64,000 bases of DNA, from the IMG/VR virus record IMGVR_UViG_3300042197_001295, positions 1 through 64,000 of that record, one strand, 5' to 3'. The notes under the pieces are model-generated. The model was not told the DNA's origin. It was given only the letters and a program-made list of their open reading frames with translations, and searched no databases. This document shows positions 24,368-32,807 of this stretch, piece by piece (the first letter of the stretch is position 1; each line of letters begins with the position of its first letter). The position numbers and the translations under genes are program-made. The DNA comes from a virus.

Positions 24368-24447
24368 ATTAATTTATTCTTATCTTCTATCGATTCTCTT
24401 AATATGAGACCATCAACAAAATTATCAAACATCGGAAGACTATTCAT
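24304..24447 (-). pseudogene. out-of-frame capsid-targeting-like peptide
   Basis: A 47-codon minus-strand frame starting at ATG 24447 reads MNSLPMFDNFVDGLILRE|S, with the FxxF...LxE|S pattern of the local targeting peptides. It overlaps the start of the 149-residue gene in a different frame and ends at 24304. This looks like the severed front of that gene, or a true minigene. Confidence 0.35.
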
Positions 24448-24476
24448 AATTTATACTTATACGAAACAATCGAATA

Positions 24477-24575
24477 TATAAAAAAACAGATTTGCCTCCT
24501 TCAAAACTCTTAGACGAAAAACGCCCAAACGATGCGTTTTTAAAGATTGTGGATATGCTGTATGGAAAATTATAA
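24477..24575 (+). pseudogene. C-terminal remnant of an unknown gene
   Basis: The plus-strand frame ending in TAA at 24573-24575 encodes KKTDLPPSKLLDEKRPNDAF and then LKIVDMLYGKL, which looks like genuine protein sequence but has no start codon. A run of seven A at 24480-24486 just upstream is a likely frameshift point. Confidence 0.35.
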
Positions 24576-24576
24576 T

Positions 24577-25314
24577 CTAGACTAATTGATTTATAAATCT
24601 CAATACAGATTCAAACAAATATTGGGTTTTTTCATTAGAATCTTTTGGAAGTTTTTCCAAGGCTTTTTCTAAATCATTATATGCATTTATAACTTCTCTA
24701 GTCTCGTCGAATTCTAGGATTCTGCCTTTTGATTCTAAGATTCCTTTAACAAAGGCAGAATGACATGACGGACTCGCCACCACATCCATAGCGACTAACT
24801 GAAAATCACTTACAATAGCTCCTCTAGAAGATTCGTCTATTTTTCCTAATGCTCTGGTGCTAACACCGAATCCCCCTCCCCCGTTTATAATACCTTTTAA
24901 TATTTTGCCTTTTGGCGTTTCGGTTAAAACTCTTGATTCTCCTATATAAAGAGTAGATCCACTTTTTGAATTTTCTTCTTCTCTTAAATTTAAAATATAT
25001 GCACATGCAGTTTTTAATGAAACTTCTGTAGTTGGTGGGTGTTCTAGTGCTTGATAAGAAGTTTTTGTATTTATGGAATTTTCAGTGTACAATTTAACTT
25101 GTTCGCGAGCTTCGTTAGTTTTATAAATTCTACCGTTTCTATTTGCTTTGGCATTTCCTAATTCTATAGATCTTTCGTCATATGATTCTGCGTATGGTCC
25201 TTTTATTTTTAAAATTCTCGGCTCAGACGAATTTGATTGTTCAGTGATGATTTCAAAATCATCTCTAGAAAATCTAGGTTTCAAATCAATAACTAAATTA
25301 AACTTTTTATCCAT
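24577..25314 (-). CDS. 21: prohead core protease gp21
   Basis: A 245-residue protein of the T4 gp21 prohead protease family (T4: 212 residues). Landmarks: NRNGRIY at 58-64, QALEHP with probable catalytic His92, ETPKGKILKGI at 132-142, and GFGVSTRALG with probable catalytic Ser152. DVVASPSC around 177-184 may supply the Asp. In T4 this enzyme cleaves scaffold, internal proteins and capsid protein at (L/I)xE sites. The many LNE/LxE sites in neighbouring proteins and in the capsid protein fit this as the processing enzyme. Confidence 0.88.
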   Translation of the reverse strand: MDKKFNLVIDLKPRFSRDDFEIITEQSNSSEPRILKIKGPYAESYDERSIELGNAKANRNGRIYKTNEAREQVKLYTENSINTKTSYQALEHPPTTEVSLKTACAYILNLREEENSKSGSTLYIGESRVLTETPKGKILKGIINGGGGFGVSTRALGKIDESSRGAIVSDFQLVAMDVVASPSCHSAFVKGILESKGRILEFDETREVINAYNDLEKALEKLPKDSNEKTQYLFESVLRFINQLV

Positions 25315-25323
25315 TATAGATAT

Positions 25324-25331
25324 TATTTATA
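25324..25331 (-). promoter_or_regulatory. T4-type late promoter octamer
   Basis: A perfect TATAAATA on the minus strand, 9 nt before the gp21 ATG. Confidence 0.65.
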
Positions 25332-25351
25332 TTAGTTTATATTAATAATCT

Positions 25352-25359
25352 AATAAATA
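25352..25359 (+). promoter_or_regulatory. late promoter octamer (7/8)
   Basis: AATAAATA, 5 nt before the ATG at 25365. Confidence 0.6.
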
Positions 25360-25364
25360 CACAT

Positions 25365-25844
25365 ATGTTGAACAAATTTAATAATTATTGTGAAACTTTT
25401 CTTGGAATTATTTGGAGAACAAACCGCGATGAAGACGAAAACGACTATCCAGAAGGTAGAGACGATAGAGAAGTCTTACCTAGTCAATGGTGGGGATTTT
25501 GGCTTTTGCCAGATGGAAAACTAAGACCAGTAGGAATGATGCAACACCAAGAAGCGGGACGCGACATTTATAAAAAGATAAATCCAGAGGGACTCCATAA
25601 AGATGCTTTAAATGAAAAAGCAGAAAAATTAACAATTGTAGATTTTTTAAAAATGGGTTGGGCACTTTTAAGAATAGTAATAGATGGAAGTAATAATTAT
25701 AAAACGATATTTTGTGATTATGATAGTAGTAAAGGATTAGACAGTTTGCAAAATAAAGCATTAACGGGTTTACGGAAAGAATATAAAATATCAAAAATTA
25801 TAGAAAAAGGAATAGTTCCAGAAAATGTATACGGGATAAAGTAA
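25365..25844 (+). CDS. unknown protein with degenerate targeting-like start
   Basis: A 159-residue protein. MLNKFNNYCETFLG matches the first part of the local targeting peptides (MLxKFNxY) but lacks the terminal Glu, so cleavage is not predicted. The body has SQWWGFWLLPDGKLRPVGMM at about residues 40-59 and a helical, basic C-terminus. No family recognised. It lies beside gp21 but is transcribed away from it. Confidence 0.55.
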   Translation: MLNKFNNYCETFLGIIWRTNRDEDENDYPEGRDDREVLPSQWWGFWLLPDGKLRPVGMMQHQEAGRDIYKKINPEGLHKDALNEKAEKLTIVDFLKMGWALLRIVIDGSNNYKTIFCDYDSSKGLDSLQNKALTGLRKEYKISKIIEKGIVPENVYGIK

Positions 25845-25863
25845 TAATATTTTTAATTATCGC

Positions 25864-25871
25864 AATAAATA
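25864..25871 (+). promoter_or_regulatory. late promoter octamer (7/8)
   Basis: AATAAATA, 6 nt before ATG 25878. The spacing supports this ATG rather than the TTG at 25875. Confidence 0.6.
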
Positions 25872-25877
25872 TTATTG

Positions 25878-27716
25878 ATGTCTTCCTGTTCAGAATGTTC
25901 AACAAGTGCCGTAATTCCTCAAAGATCAGAGGAATATATTCAAGTTCTTCCCAACAATTGGGGGGGATCTGCTTATCTAGATTCTAGATTTAATAGTTAT
26001 TCTGAAGTAGCACTATATATAAAGTATATGCTAGGATATCCACAAAGCACTGTGGAAATGAGCAATTCTCAGATTGCAATGTGTATTGACGAAGCACTTG
26101 ATATTTTTACTAAACACTCTTCGCATTATACTACCGAATATATTGCTCTTTGGCCGAACTGGTATAAAAAAAATTGCGGTTTTGATTTAACACAAATACC
26201 AGAATTTTGTGGAAACTCTCAACAATGTATTACATATACTACACAATCGTCAATAGTTACCAGCATTGAAATAGAGAAAAATAATTTAGGAACTGGATTT
26301 GCATATATTTCTGCAAAAGGATTTAATCCTTTTGATTTTTGTTATGGAGACGAAACAGATACTAAAAATCCAAACAATCCAAACAATCCAAACTACGATC
26401 CAAGAAATCCTGTTGATATTTCCAAAAACCCAAAAGGAAATGATATAATTCTTTCATTTGACAAAAACAATCCTTGGAATTTCGATATTTGTGATGCAAA
26501 TAGCATCAACATAATTCCCCTTTCGTCTGAAAATGTTCCTGCAACTACAATAGCACAAACTTCTGCTTATTTAGTTTTAAAAAATGGCAAAGGATATTTG
26601 TATAAAGATAAATCTTTTTTTGATCCTTGTCCGAATAATTGTATTCCTTTGTCTTCTTGGTGGAACTTTAATCTAAATACGGCAACACATATCGAATTTC
26701 CAGATTTGCCTAATTTTTGTTTAAATCAAACCTTATATCCTTTACAACATCATGAATATAGTTCAAAAGTTCCAATGTTTACTGTTTGTAATTCAGCAAT
26801 GGATTCTGGAGGAGAACTTTTAACAAATGTTAGATTTGTTAGTAGTTGCCATGTTATACCGTCATTAACTGGAACACATTATTCCAATGAATTTTTAAAT
26901 ATAATTTCTTCAGAAAATGTAATTTCAGGATCTGATATTTTTAATGATATAAAAAATAATATTACAAATGATTGGAAAAATACCGGATTGGGTATTGATT
27001 TTGAATTAAATTATTGTATACCAGAAACACCGTGCAAAAGAAAATACGAAGTGTCTTTTGATAAAGTTACTGTGACAAAAAATTACGGGACGGTAAGCAC
27101 TGAAGTATCGGGAACCATATTTGATCACGATCTTCAAAATAGAAGAAAGGTGAGAAGTATATCAAAAGTAGAGCCAAACTCATATGGAGGATTTGGTGGT
27201 TTGAATGCATATATTGGTGGTATTTTTGGCGTGGAATATGTTATAATGAACCAAGTGTTTGGTTTTAATGCAATGGGCGGAAGAACCGGAGGAGGTAGTG
27301 TTGCATATAATTTATTCGACCACAGTTTGATGATGAGTTTATTGGAAACAATGAAATATCAATTAACATATGTTCAATACGAATTTAATCCGAAAACACA
27401 ATTTTTAAGAGTTTTTCCAGAACCGTTTTCTTCGTTTAATAGTAATAAAGGGTATGTTGCAAGAATGCATGTAACTCAACCAATAAAAAATTTAATAAAT
27501 GAACCTTGGGTTCGTGCATATTCTCTTGCACTGTCTAAAATTATTTTAGGAAGAATACGTTCAAAATATTCAGGAGTGAATCTTCCTAATGGAATCACGA
27601 TCCAAGGAACGGAATTAATAACTGAAGGAAACGCAGAAAGAGATGCATTATTTACACAATTAGTAAGTCAGACTGGAGCAGATAAACGTCCTCCATTAGC
27701 ATTTATGAGTTTATGA
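25878..27716 (+). CDS. 13: probable neck protein, gp13-like
   Basis: A 612-residue structural protein. ALYIKYMLGYPQSTVEMSNS followed by QIAMCIDEALDIF at about residues 49-81 resembles the N-terminal block of gp13-type neck proteins of T4-like phages. It is twice the length of T4 gp13 (309), with a long Cys/Asn-rich insertion between about 100 and 400. The C-terminal part (LETMKYQLTYVQYEF, WVRAYSLALSKIILGRIR) fits an adaptor that docks on the portal. The next gene is gp14-like, as in T4. The assignment rests on the N-terminal motif and order; it could be another head-tail adaptor. Confidence 0.6.
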   Translation: MSSCSECSTSAVIPQRSEEYIQVLPNNWGGSAYLDSRFNSYSEVALYIKYMLGYPQSTVEMSNSQIAMCIDEALDIFTKHSSHYTTEYIALWPNWYKKNCGFDLTQIPEFCGNSQQCITYTTQSSIVTSIEIEKNNLGTGFAYISAKGFNPFDFCYGDETDTKNPNNPNNPNYDPRNPVDISKNPKGNDIILSFDKNNPWNFDICDANSINIIPLSSENVPATTIAQTSAYLVLKNGKGYLYKDKSFFDPCPNNCIPLSSWWNFNLNTATHIEFPDLPNFCLNQTLYPLQHHEYSSKVPMFTVCNSAMDSGGELLTNVRFVSSCHVIPSLTGTHYSNEFLNIISSENVISGSDIFNDIKNNITNDWKNTGLGIDFELNYCIPETPCKRKYEVSFDKVTVTKNYGTVSTEVSGTIFDHDLQNRRKVRSISKVEPNSYGGFGGLNAYIGGIFGVEYVIMNQVFGFNAMGGRTGGGSVAYNLFDHSLMMSLLETMKYQLTYVQYEFNPKTQFLRVFPEPFSSFNSNKGYVARMHVTQPIKNLINEPWVRAYSLALSKIILGRIRSKYSGVNLPNGITIQGTELITEGNAERDALFTQLVSQTGADKRPPLAFMSL

Positions 27717-27746
27717 ATAAAATATATTTTTGTTTTGTACAAAAAT

Positions 27747-27754
27747 AATAAATA
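27747..27754 (+). promoter_or_regulatory. late promoter octamer (7/8) deciding a GTG start
   Basis: AATAAATA, 5 nt before GTG 27760. It supports that start over the TTG at 27730. Confidence 0.6.
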
Positions 27755-27759
27755 TATTT

Positions 27760-28548
27760 GTGAGATCGCCAAAAGATATAATTCCGTTTAATCCTCTTGC
27801 AGAAATATTTAAGATAGAACAAATTAATAATCCGCCTATGGATATTAATGATTCTGCTAGTATTGGAAACGACAATGTTTCAAAAATTTACAATCCAAAA
27901 TGTAAAGATATACCGGGGCAGGTAGTCCAAACTTTGGATTTGATAAATGAAGATGTAGAAAATCAATATGGAAATAGAATTTGGTATTGGGGAAGAAAAA
28001 ATATAACTGAAGTAGACAATTATTATGGTGAACCTCAAAATGTAGAATTTGAAGGACCAAAAGAAATGATAATTATGATTAATCCTACAGGAGCAAATCC
28101 TGCATTTTTACAATTTGGTAGATTTACTGATATTGATATGACATTAACAATATCGTTTCACCAATGGAACCGGGTTTGGGGAAAAGATAGACCACCATTG
28201 GAAGGAGATAGGTTTTTAGTTGCAGATGAAAATTGCACTCGACCAGAATTACAATCTCCTAGAGTATATGTTATTTTAACTAAAATAGATGTTTTAGAAA
28301 ACGGTTTTCAGGGTCCGTATAATTCTGTGTATAGATGGACTTTGACTGCCAAGAGATCTACTAATTCGTATGAAACAAATGCTCCTGAAGAAAATTCAGA
28401 TTTGGGTAATATTTTAAATGTCGATTCATATAAAAATGAAAAATTCGCATCAGATCAAAAAGATAGTTTAAAAAACCAAATAGATATTGATAATATCTTA
28501 AAGAAAAACAATCCAGCTTCTAAAAGAAAACCATTTAAACGAAAATAA
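27760..28548 (+). CDS. 14: probable neck protein, gp14-like
   Basis: A 262-residue protein (T4 gp14 is 256). Similarity to gp14 is seen in VQTLDLINEDVENQYGNRIW, NITEVDNYYGEPQNVEFE, and the middle block where FGRFTDIDMTL precedes GDRFLVAD and YRWTLTAKR. In T4, gp13 and gp14 form the neck that closes the filled head and receives the tail. It starts at GTG 27760 with a typical octamer. The basic C-terminal tail (KKNNPASKRKPFKRK) is distinctive. Confidence 0.65.
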   Translation: MRSPKDIIPFNPLAEIFKIEQINNPPMDINDSASIGNDNVSKIYNPKCKDIPGQVVQTLDLINEDVENQYGNRIWYWGRKNITEVDNYYGEPQNVEFEGPKEMIIMINPTGANPAFLQFGRFTDIDMTLTISFHQWNRVWGKDRPPLEGDRFLVADENCTRPELQSPRVYVILTKIDVLENGFQGPYNSVYRWTLTAKRSTNSYETNAPEENSDLGNILNVDSYKNEKFASDQKDSLKNQIDIDNILKKNNPASKRKPFKRK

Positions 28549-28570
28549 TAAATATATTAAATAATGATAT

Positions 28571-29857
28571 ATGGAAGAAAAAAATAAAAATTATCTTGTA
28601 AATTTTTCAGCAGGCATATTAGCACTTTTTTTAATATTTTCTAAAATTTCAAAGAAAAAAATAAACGTATCAGAACAAAATTTGAGTACGAATATAGTTG
28701 ACAAACCAAAAACTAATGTTATAGTAGAAGAAGGATCTAAAGTAGAACTAGTAGAAAAAGTTCCTATAGAAAAAAATAAACTTTTTATAGAAAAAAAATT
28801 CGATGGTTATACCAATCATTTTTTAGATTTCTATTATGTTAATAGCGATTGGGAACAAAAAGCAAAAACCATTTCCGATACTATTTTTCAAAATAAAGAA
28901 AAATACGTAAATGTTTCCAGTCAATTAGGAAAAGTTCCTTGGTATGTCATAGGAATAATCCATTATTTAGAGTCTGATTTTTCTTTTAATAAGCATTTAC
29001 ACAACGGTGATCCTCTTTCCGGCAGAACTGTCCGTGTACCAAGGGGAAGACCTCTAAACGACCCTACAGGAGAATCAAATAGGTATACTTGGGAAGAATC
29101 TGCTATTGATGCCATAAAGATAAAAATGTGGCACACATGGGTAGATTGGGAAGTTAAAGATATTCTATTTAGATCGGAGAATTATAACGGAAGGGGTTAT
29201 GCAAAAATGGGCAAATTGTCTCCTTATATATGGAGTGGATCTAATTACGGTGTTGGTTTAGGTAAATTTACAAGTGACGGAGTTTATGATAAAAATGCAG
29301 TTTCTAAACAAGTTGGCGTTGCTCTCATATTGAGAAAAATTTACGAAAAATTAAATTTTGTGTTTGAAAATACACAAATACAAAAAGAACCAATAGAAGA
29401 AAAAACCATTTTTTCTAAGAAAGAAGAAAAATTAAAATTGTATTTTGCAAAATACAATATAAAATATTTCCAACCAAAAGAATTTTTAACATTGGGAGGG
29501 GGAAACGAATACGGAAAATGTAAAGATAAAAATAAATTGCCCCCTGATGATCTTTTAGAAAATATAGCAAAAGTTGCTCAATATTGGGATATTGTCCGAG
29601 AAAAATATGGGAAAAAAATCATTGTAAATTCTGTTTATAGAAGCCCAGAATACAATAGTTGTTTAGACGGAACTGCATCTAATTCCTTTCATATGAAAGG
29701 AATGGCAGCAGATTGTAGTCCAGCAGAAGGAAGTCTTTCAGAATTAACAAAAGTAATTTCTTATTTAAAAAATGAGGGGAAAATAGTAGGAGGATGGGGG
29801 GTTTATCCAACATTTATTCACTTGGATACTAGACCTTCCAACGTAAAGTTTAGATGA
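28571..29857 (+). CDS. two-domain endolysin: lysozyme-like plus M15 peptidase
   Basis: A 428-residue protein. Residues about 8-24 form a hydrophobic N-terminal signal anchor. Residues about 80-255 resemble a phage lysozyme-like domain (VPWYVIGIIHYLESDFSFNK with a candidate catalytic Glu, then HNGDPLSGRTVRVPRGRP). Residues about 290-428 are an M15-type zinc peptidase with HMKGMAAD (His374, Asp381) and FIHLDTR (His417). The two activities would cut both glycan and peptide of peptidoglycan. The anchor suggests export by the host and membrane-linked release. It lies among neck genes, not in a lysis cassette. ATTAAATA at 28556-28563 may be its promoter. Confidence 0.8.
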   Translation: MEEKNKNYLVNFSAGILALFLIFSKISKKKINVSEQNLSTNIVDKPKTNVIVEEGSKVELVEKVPIEKNKLFIEKKFDGYTNHFLDFYYVNSDWEQKAKTISDTIFQNKEKYVNVSSQLGKVPWYVIGIIHYLESDFSFNKHLHNGDPLSGRTVRVPRGRPLNDPTGESNRYTWEESAIDAIKIKMWHTWVDWEVKDILFRSENYNGRGYAKMGKLSPYIWSGSNYGVGLGKFTSDGVYDKNAVSKQVGVALILRKIYEKLNFVFENTQIQKEPIEEKTIFSKKEEKLKLYFAKYNIKYFQPKEFLTLGGGNEYGKCKDKNKLPPDDLLENIAKVAQYWDIVREKYGKKIIVNSVYRSPEYNSCLDGTASNSFHMKGMAADCSPAEGSLSELTKVISYLKNEGKIVGGWGVYPTFIHLDTRPSNVKFR

Positions 29858-29862
29858 AAAAT

Positions 29863-30492
29863 CTAAACATAATATTTTTTAACATGGTTATGTAAAACAA
29901 TTCCTTGTTTTCGCAATTCGGGAATAATTACATTTCTGATCCAATTTCTCCTACAATGAGTTGGATCAGAATTTGTTGGATCTTCGCACAAATAATCTTT
30001 AAGACCTTCCACATTTTCCATATATTCGTTTAATTTCTTTTTTTGGATTAGCAAAAAAGGATGATAAATCCCAATTGGGTCTTCACACCAATAGGGCTTG
30101 ATCGGGATATATTGCGGAACACCATTTAGACAATTTAAAATATAACTTTCTTCGCAATCGTTCGCATGATGTGCGGTTACATAGTTTCCTCCAATTTTAG
30201 TCAAATGAAAAAATCTAAATTTTCTAAGTTCTCCTTCGCTTTCGTCGGGGAATTGTTCTTTATCTCTTTTGATGATCTTACAAGGAACATTGATAAAATC
30301 TGCAAATCTTTTTACAGATTCTTCCATTTTATCATTGATAGAAGAACATGCATGGTTAAAATGTAAAATATCAAATTCTTGTTTACATCGATATTTATAT
30401 TTTAACCAATGAGCAGCACTGATACTATCTACTCCTCCACTAACAAGAAATGTAAATTTATTTTGTGGAAGCCATTTAGAGTTGATTTTCAT
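29863..30492 (-). CDS. tilS: TilS-like tRNA(Ile) lysidine synthase (PP-loop ATPase)
   Basis: A 209-residue N-type ATP pyrophosphatase. The PP-loop SGGVDS is at residues 18-23, followed by LHFNHACS, the TilS-like TAHHANDCEES near 110, and DPTNSDPTHCRRNWIRNVII near the C-terminus (typically DxTN...RNxIR in TilS). Bacterial TilS adds lysine to C34 of tRNA-Ile(CAU); this short form lacks the C-terminal domains of the longer bacterial enzymes. The CCA-adjacent specificity cannot be read. A sigma-70-like promoter and a 44-nt leader with GAGAG near the start suggest early expression. It lies between late genes. Confidence 0.75.
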   Translation of the reverse strand: MKINSKWLPQNKFTFLVSGGVDSISAAHWLKYKYRCKQEFDILHFNHACSSINDKMEESVKRFADFINVPCKIIKRDKEQFPDESEGELRKFRFFHLTKIGGNYVTAHHANDCEESYILNCLNGVPQYIPIKPYWCEDPIGIYHPFLLIQKKKLNEYMENVEGLKDYLCEDPTNSDPTHCRRNWIRNVIIPELRKQGIVLHNHVKKYYV

Positions 30493-30536
30493 ATGAGTCT
30501 CTCAACGTGGAGAAAATACGAGAATTTGGGATTAAG

Positions 30537-30566
30537 ATAATATTGCACGTAATTTAAAATTGTCAA
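30537..30566 (-). promoter_or_regulatory. sigma-70-like promoter of the TilS-like gene
   Basis: On the minus strand: TTGACA at 30566-30561, an 18-bp spacer, TATTAT at 30542-30537 (or TAATAT with 17 bp). Unlike most genes here it leaves a leader of roughly 40 nt. Confidence 0.6.
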
Positions 30567-30571
30567 GAAGT

Positions 30572-31744
30572 TTATTCGCACAAATTGTTAGATGTTAATG
30601 TGCATGTATCCGTAACAGAAAATACAGTAAATCCATCAGAATAAGGATGTTGATAATTAAGCCAAGTAGAATATAAAGGATCAGAAGATAAAAATGGATT
30701 TTGTAATTCTGTTCTTTTTACGGAATCTGTAACAACACAACATCCAGCTTCATTTGCTAATACAATATCGAAAATACTTCCACCAGACATTGGAGGAATA
30801 TTAAAAGTAATACTATTAGAATTATACGACCATGACGTTATCGGTATACCAGAAATCATAACACATTCTGATGAAAGCGAAGTATAATCACAATAAACAT
30901 CTAAATCTTCTCTTAAAAAAGAATTTGGATAATATAATTTATATTCTATTCCATTTGTAGGATGTCCACCGGAAAGATAAATTTCTTTTACTTTGTCCAT
31001 GTTCATCCCCCAGAGTTTTTGGTATCCTATTTTGTTTTGTATAAACGCAGCATTTAGTGCTTTTGTAACGAAAGGTTTTCCTTTTAACAATTGTTTCCAC
31101 TGCACCGTTCCGTTTGGTGCCATCAAAGTATTTGATATTTTTGTAATTATTCCAACTTCTTGGAATTCTAAATCAGTCAACCACAAATATCCCTTTACCG
31201 TAAAACTTGTCGATGCCTGTAATATTGTGTTTACACTGCCCTCTTGAACAACAGTTGGAATATTTTCCGTCCAAGATCCGCCCCATATTATTTCCAAACT
31301 CACTGATTCGTTTGTTAACGGATCGTTTATAAATTGATAAGTTTGTGGGTTTAAATATTGAACTAATTTTTGCTGTATTTGATTTAAATCCCACATATAT
31401 AAACACAAAATTGTAATTGTGAAATTCATGTTTATGGGTATAGGCTCGGATTGAGCATATTTATTATCTACTAATTTAGAATAATTGTCTTTATTTTTTA
31501 TTCTAGCAGGATCTCGCGACCATCCAGATCTTACAATAGAAACAACAGGAAGTCTTATTGTTCCACTATCGTTTCTTATATCTAATAATAGATTACTAGG
31601 GGGACTTGATGTTAATGCAACTGGAACTTCTTCTACTATTCGTCTTTCGCCATCAAATCTATATATGTTTATTTCATCAATTGCTGAAGCAAATGCGGTT
31701 TGTATGTCTTCTAAAGAAAAAAAAGATTGATTTGGGGATATCAC
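30572..31744 (-). CDS. 15: tail sheath stabiliser/completion protein, gp15-like
   Basis: A 390-residue protein. Its N-terminal two thirds resemble T4 gp15 (272 residues): EVPVALTSSP, IRLPVVSIVRSGWSRDPARI, PIPINMNFTITILCLYMWDL and VQYLNPQ match the order of gp15 blocks (VPITYAS..., LPRINLHL..., SPIKMIYELSIFTRYEDDM). The C-terminal 150 residues are an extra beta-rich domain with several Cys. In T4, gp15 caps the tail and joins it to the neck. Start GTG 31744 is preferred over TTG 31747 because GATAAATA lies 5 nt before it. Confidence 0.65.
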   Translation of the reverse strand: MISPNQSFFSLEDIQTAFASAIDEINIYRFDGERRIVEEVPVALTSSPPSNLLLDIRNDSGTIRLPVVSIVRSGWSRDPARIKNKDNYSKLVDNKYAQSEPIPINMNFTITILCLYMWDLNQIQQKLVQYLNPQTYQFINDPLTNESVSLEIIWGGSWTENIPTVVQEGSVNTILQASTSFTVKGYLWLTDLEFQEVGIITKISNTLMAPNGTVQWKQLLKGKPFVTKALNAAFIQNKIGYQKLWGMNMDKVKEIYLSGGHPTNGIEYKLYYPNSFLREDLDVYCDYTSLSSECVMISGIPITSWSYNSNSITFNIPPMSGGSIFDIVLANEAGCCVVTDSVKRTELQNPFLSSDPLYSTWLNYQHPYSDGFTVFSVTDTCTLTSNNLCE

Positions 31745-31749
31745 CAAAA

Positions 31750-31757
31750 TATTTATC
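31750..31757 (-). promoter_or_regulatory. late promoter octamer (7/8) deciding a GTG start
   Basis: GATAAATA on the minus strand, 5 nt before GTG 31744 and only 2 nt before TTG 31747. Confidence 0.5.
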
Positions 31758-32451
31758 TTAACTGTTTTATTTCAAGAATATCTAGAATGTGCCATTTGCA
31801 AATTTTTCCACTATCTAAAGCAAATTCCCCAATTTGTGACATGTGGTGGTGACCACAATAAAATCTACTAGGCTTACATTTTTGTAAAATGTCATATCCA
31901 ATATTATTTTCTGTTTTTAGATCATCTGAAAGATATCTATCGTTTTTTGTAAAATTTTTTATGTTCCCATAAATATAACCTATATTTCTAGGATTAGTAT
32001 GCATAACTAAAACATCAACTTCTTCTATATTTTTTTTAGGACTAGGCAATCCTTCGTTTTCCCACCACGAAACTCCATTTATTCTATTTATTCGATCTAA
32101 AGATATTGCTCCTCCGACTAATAAAAATTTATAATCATTTAAAGTTAAATAAGTATAGTCAGGAATTAATTTCAAATTAGAAAATATAAAATTTCCATTC
32201 CAATAAGAAGGATCGTCATGATTGCCTCTAATAACAAACATATTAACTCTAAGATCTTTTAAAAATTGATTCAAATTTATAAGTTTTTTCAATTCTTTGT
32301 CGGGACTCCGAAAACCTATTCCAAAATCCCCAACCTGAATAAAATTTATATTTTCGTCGGGTTTTGAAAAATAATTTTCCAATTTTTCTTTTAAAAAATC
32401 AAATTCCCCGTGAATATCACCTATAAAATAACAATTAGTTAATTTTTTCAT
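31753..32451 (-). CDS. calcineurin-like metallophosphoesterase
   Basis: A 232-residue protein with all dimetal motifs of the calcineurin-like phosphoesterase fold: GDIHGE at 11-16, GDFG near 43, GNHDD near 97, a mid-protein HTNPR, and a C-terminal GHHH. Members hydrolyse phospho-mono- or diesters (protein phosphate, cyclic nucleotide, diadenosine tetraphosphate); the substrate cannot be read. The downstream gp15-like gene begins just before its stop, so they may share an mRNA. Confidence 0.82.
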   Translation of the reverse strand: MKKLTNCYFIGDIHGEFDFLKEKLENYFSKPDENINFIQVGDFGIGFRSPDKELKKLINLNQFLKDLRVNMFVIRGNHDDPSYWNGNFIFSNLKLIPDYTYLTLNDYKFLLVGGAISLDRINRINGVSWWENEGLPSPKKNIEEVDVLVMHTNPRNIGYIYGNIKNFTKNDRYLSDDLKTENNIGYDILQKCKPSRFYCGHHHMSQIGEFALDSGKICKWHILDILEIKQLR

Positions 32452-32460
32452 TGATTTATG

Positions 32461-32769
32461 TTAACATTTTTTTGCCCAATTTTCAACATAATTGATACAA
32501 CTATTCAAATTTTCTAATACTAATTTTTCCTTAATAGGAAACGGATGTATCCTGATTCCCGGAACTTGACCAATCTCTACTATGTCTTTTACAAAATCTG
32601 TAAATTTATTTTGTTTTATCCAACCATAATAAAAGTCTCGTTCTTCCCATATTAATTCTACAAGAACAATACAATCTAAACTTCTAGTAATTATTCCTAA
32701 AGATCTGAATGCATATGTTTCGGAAGGAGGAGCAATTAATGTTCTGTCGATGACCAAATTAGTAGCCAT
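32461..32769 (-). CDS. unknown small protein
   Basis: A 102-residue protein (MATNLVIDRTLIAPPSET...) with no recognised motif and no membrane segment. It lies 9 nt upstream of the phosphoesterase gene and probably heads its operon. AATAAATA stands 5 nt before its ATG. Confidence 0.55.
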   Translation of the reverse strand: MATNLVIDRTLIAPPSETYAFRSLGIITRSLDCIVLVELIWEERDFYYGWIKQNKFTDFVKDIVEIGQVPGIRIHPFPIKEKLVLENLNSCINYVENWAKKC

Positions 32770-32774
32770 AGATT

Positions 32775-32802
32775 TATTTATTCGTATAAATAGTATTAAA
32801 TA
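32775..32802. promoter_or_regulatory. divergent late promoters before the portal gene
   Basis: Minus strand: AATAAATA at 32775-32782, 5 nt before ATG 32769. Plus strand: ATTAAATA at 32795-32802, 5 nt before portal GTG 32808. A perfect plus-strand TATAAATA at 32785-32792 lies 15 nt before the GTG. Which plus-strand site is used is open. Confidence 0.55.
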
Positions 32803-32807
32803 AATCC

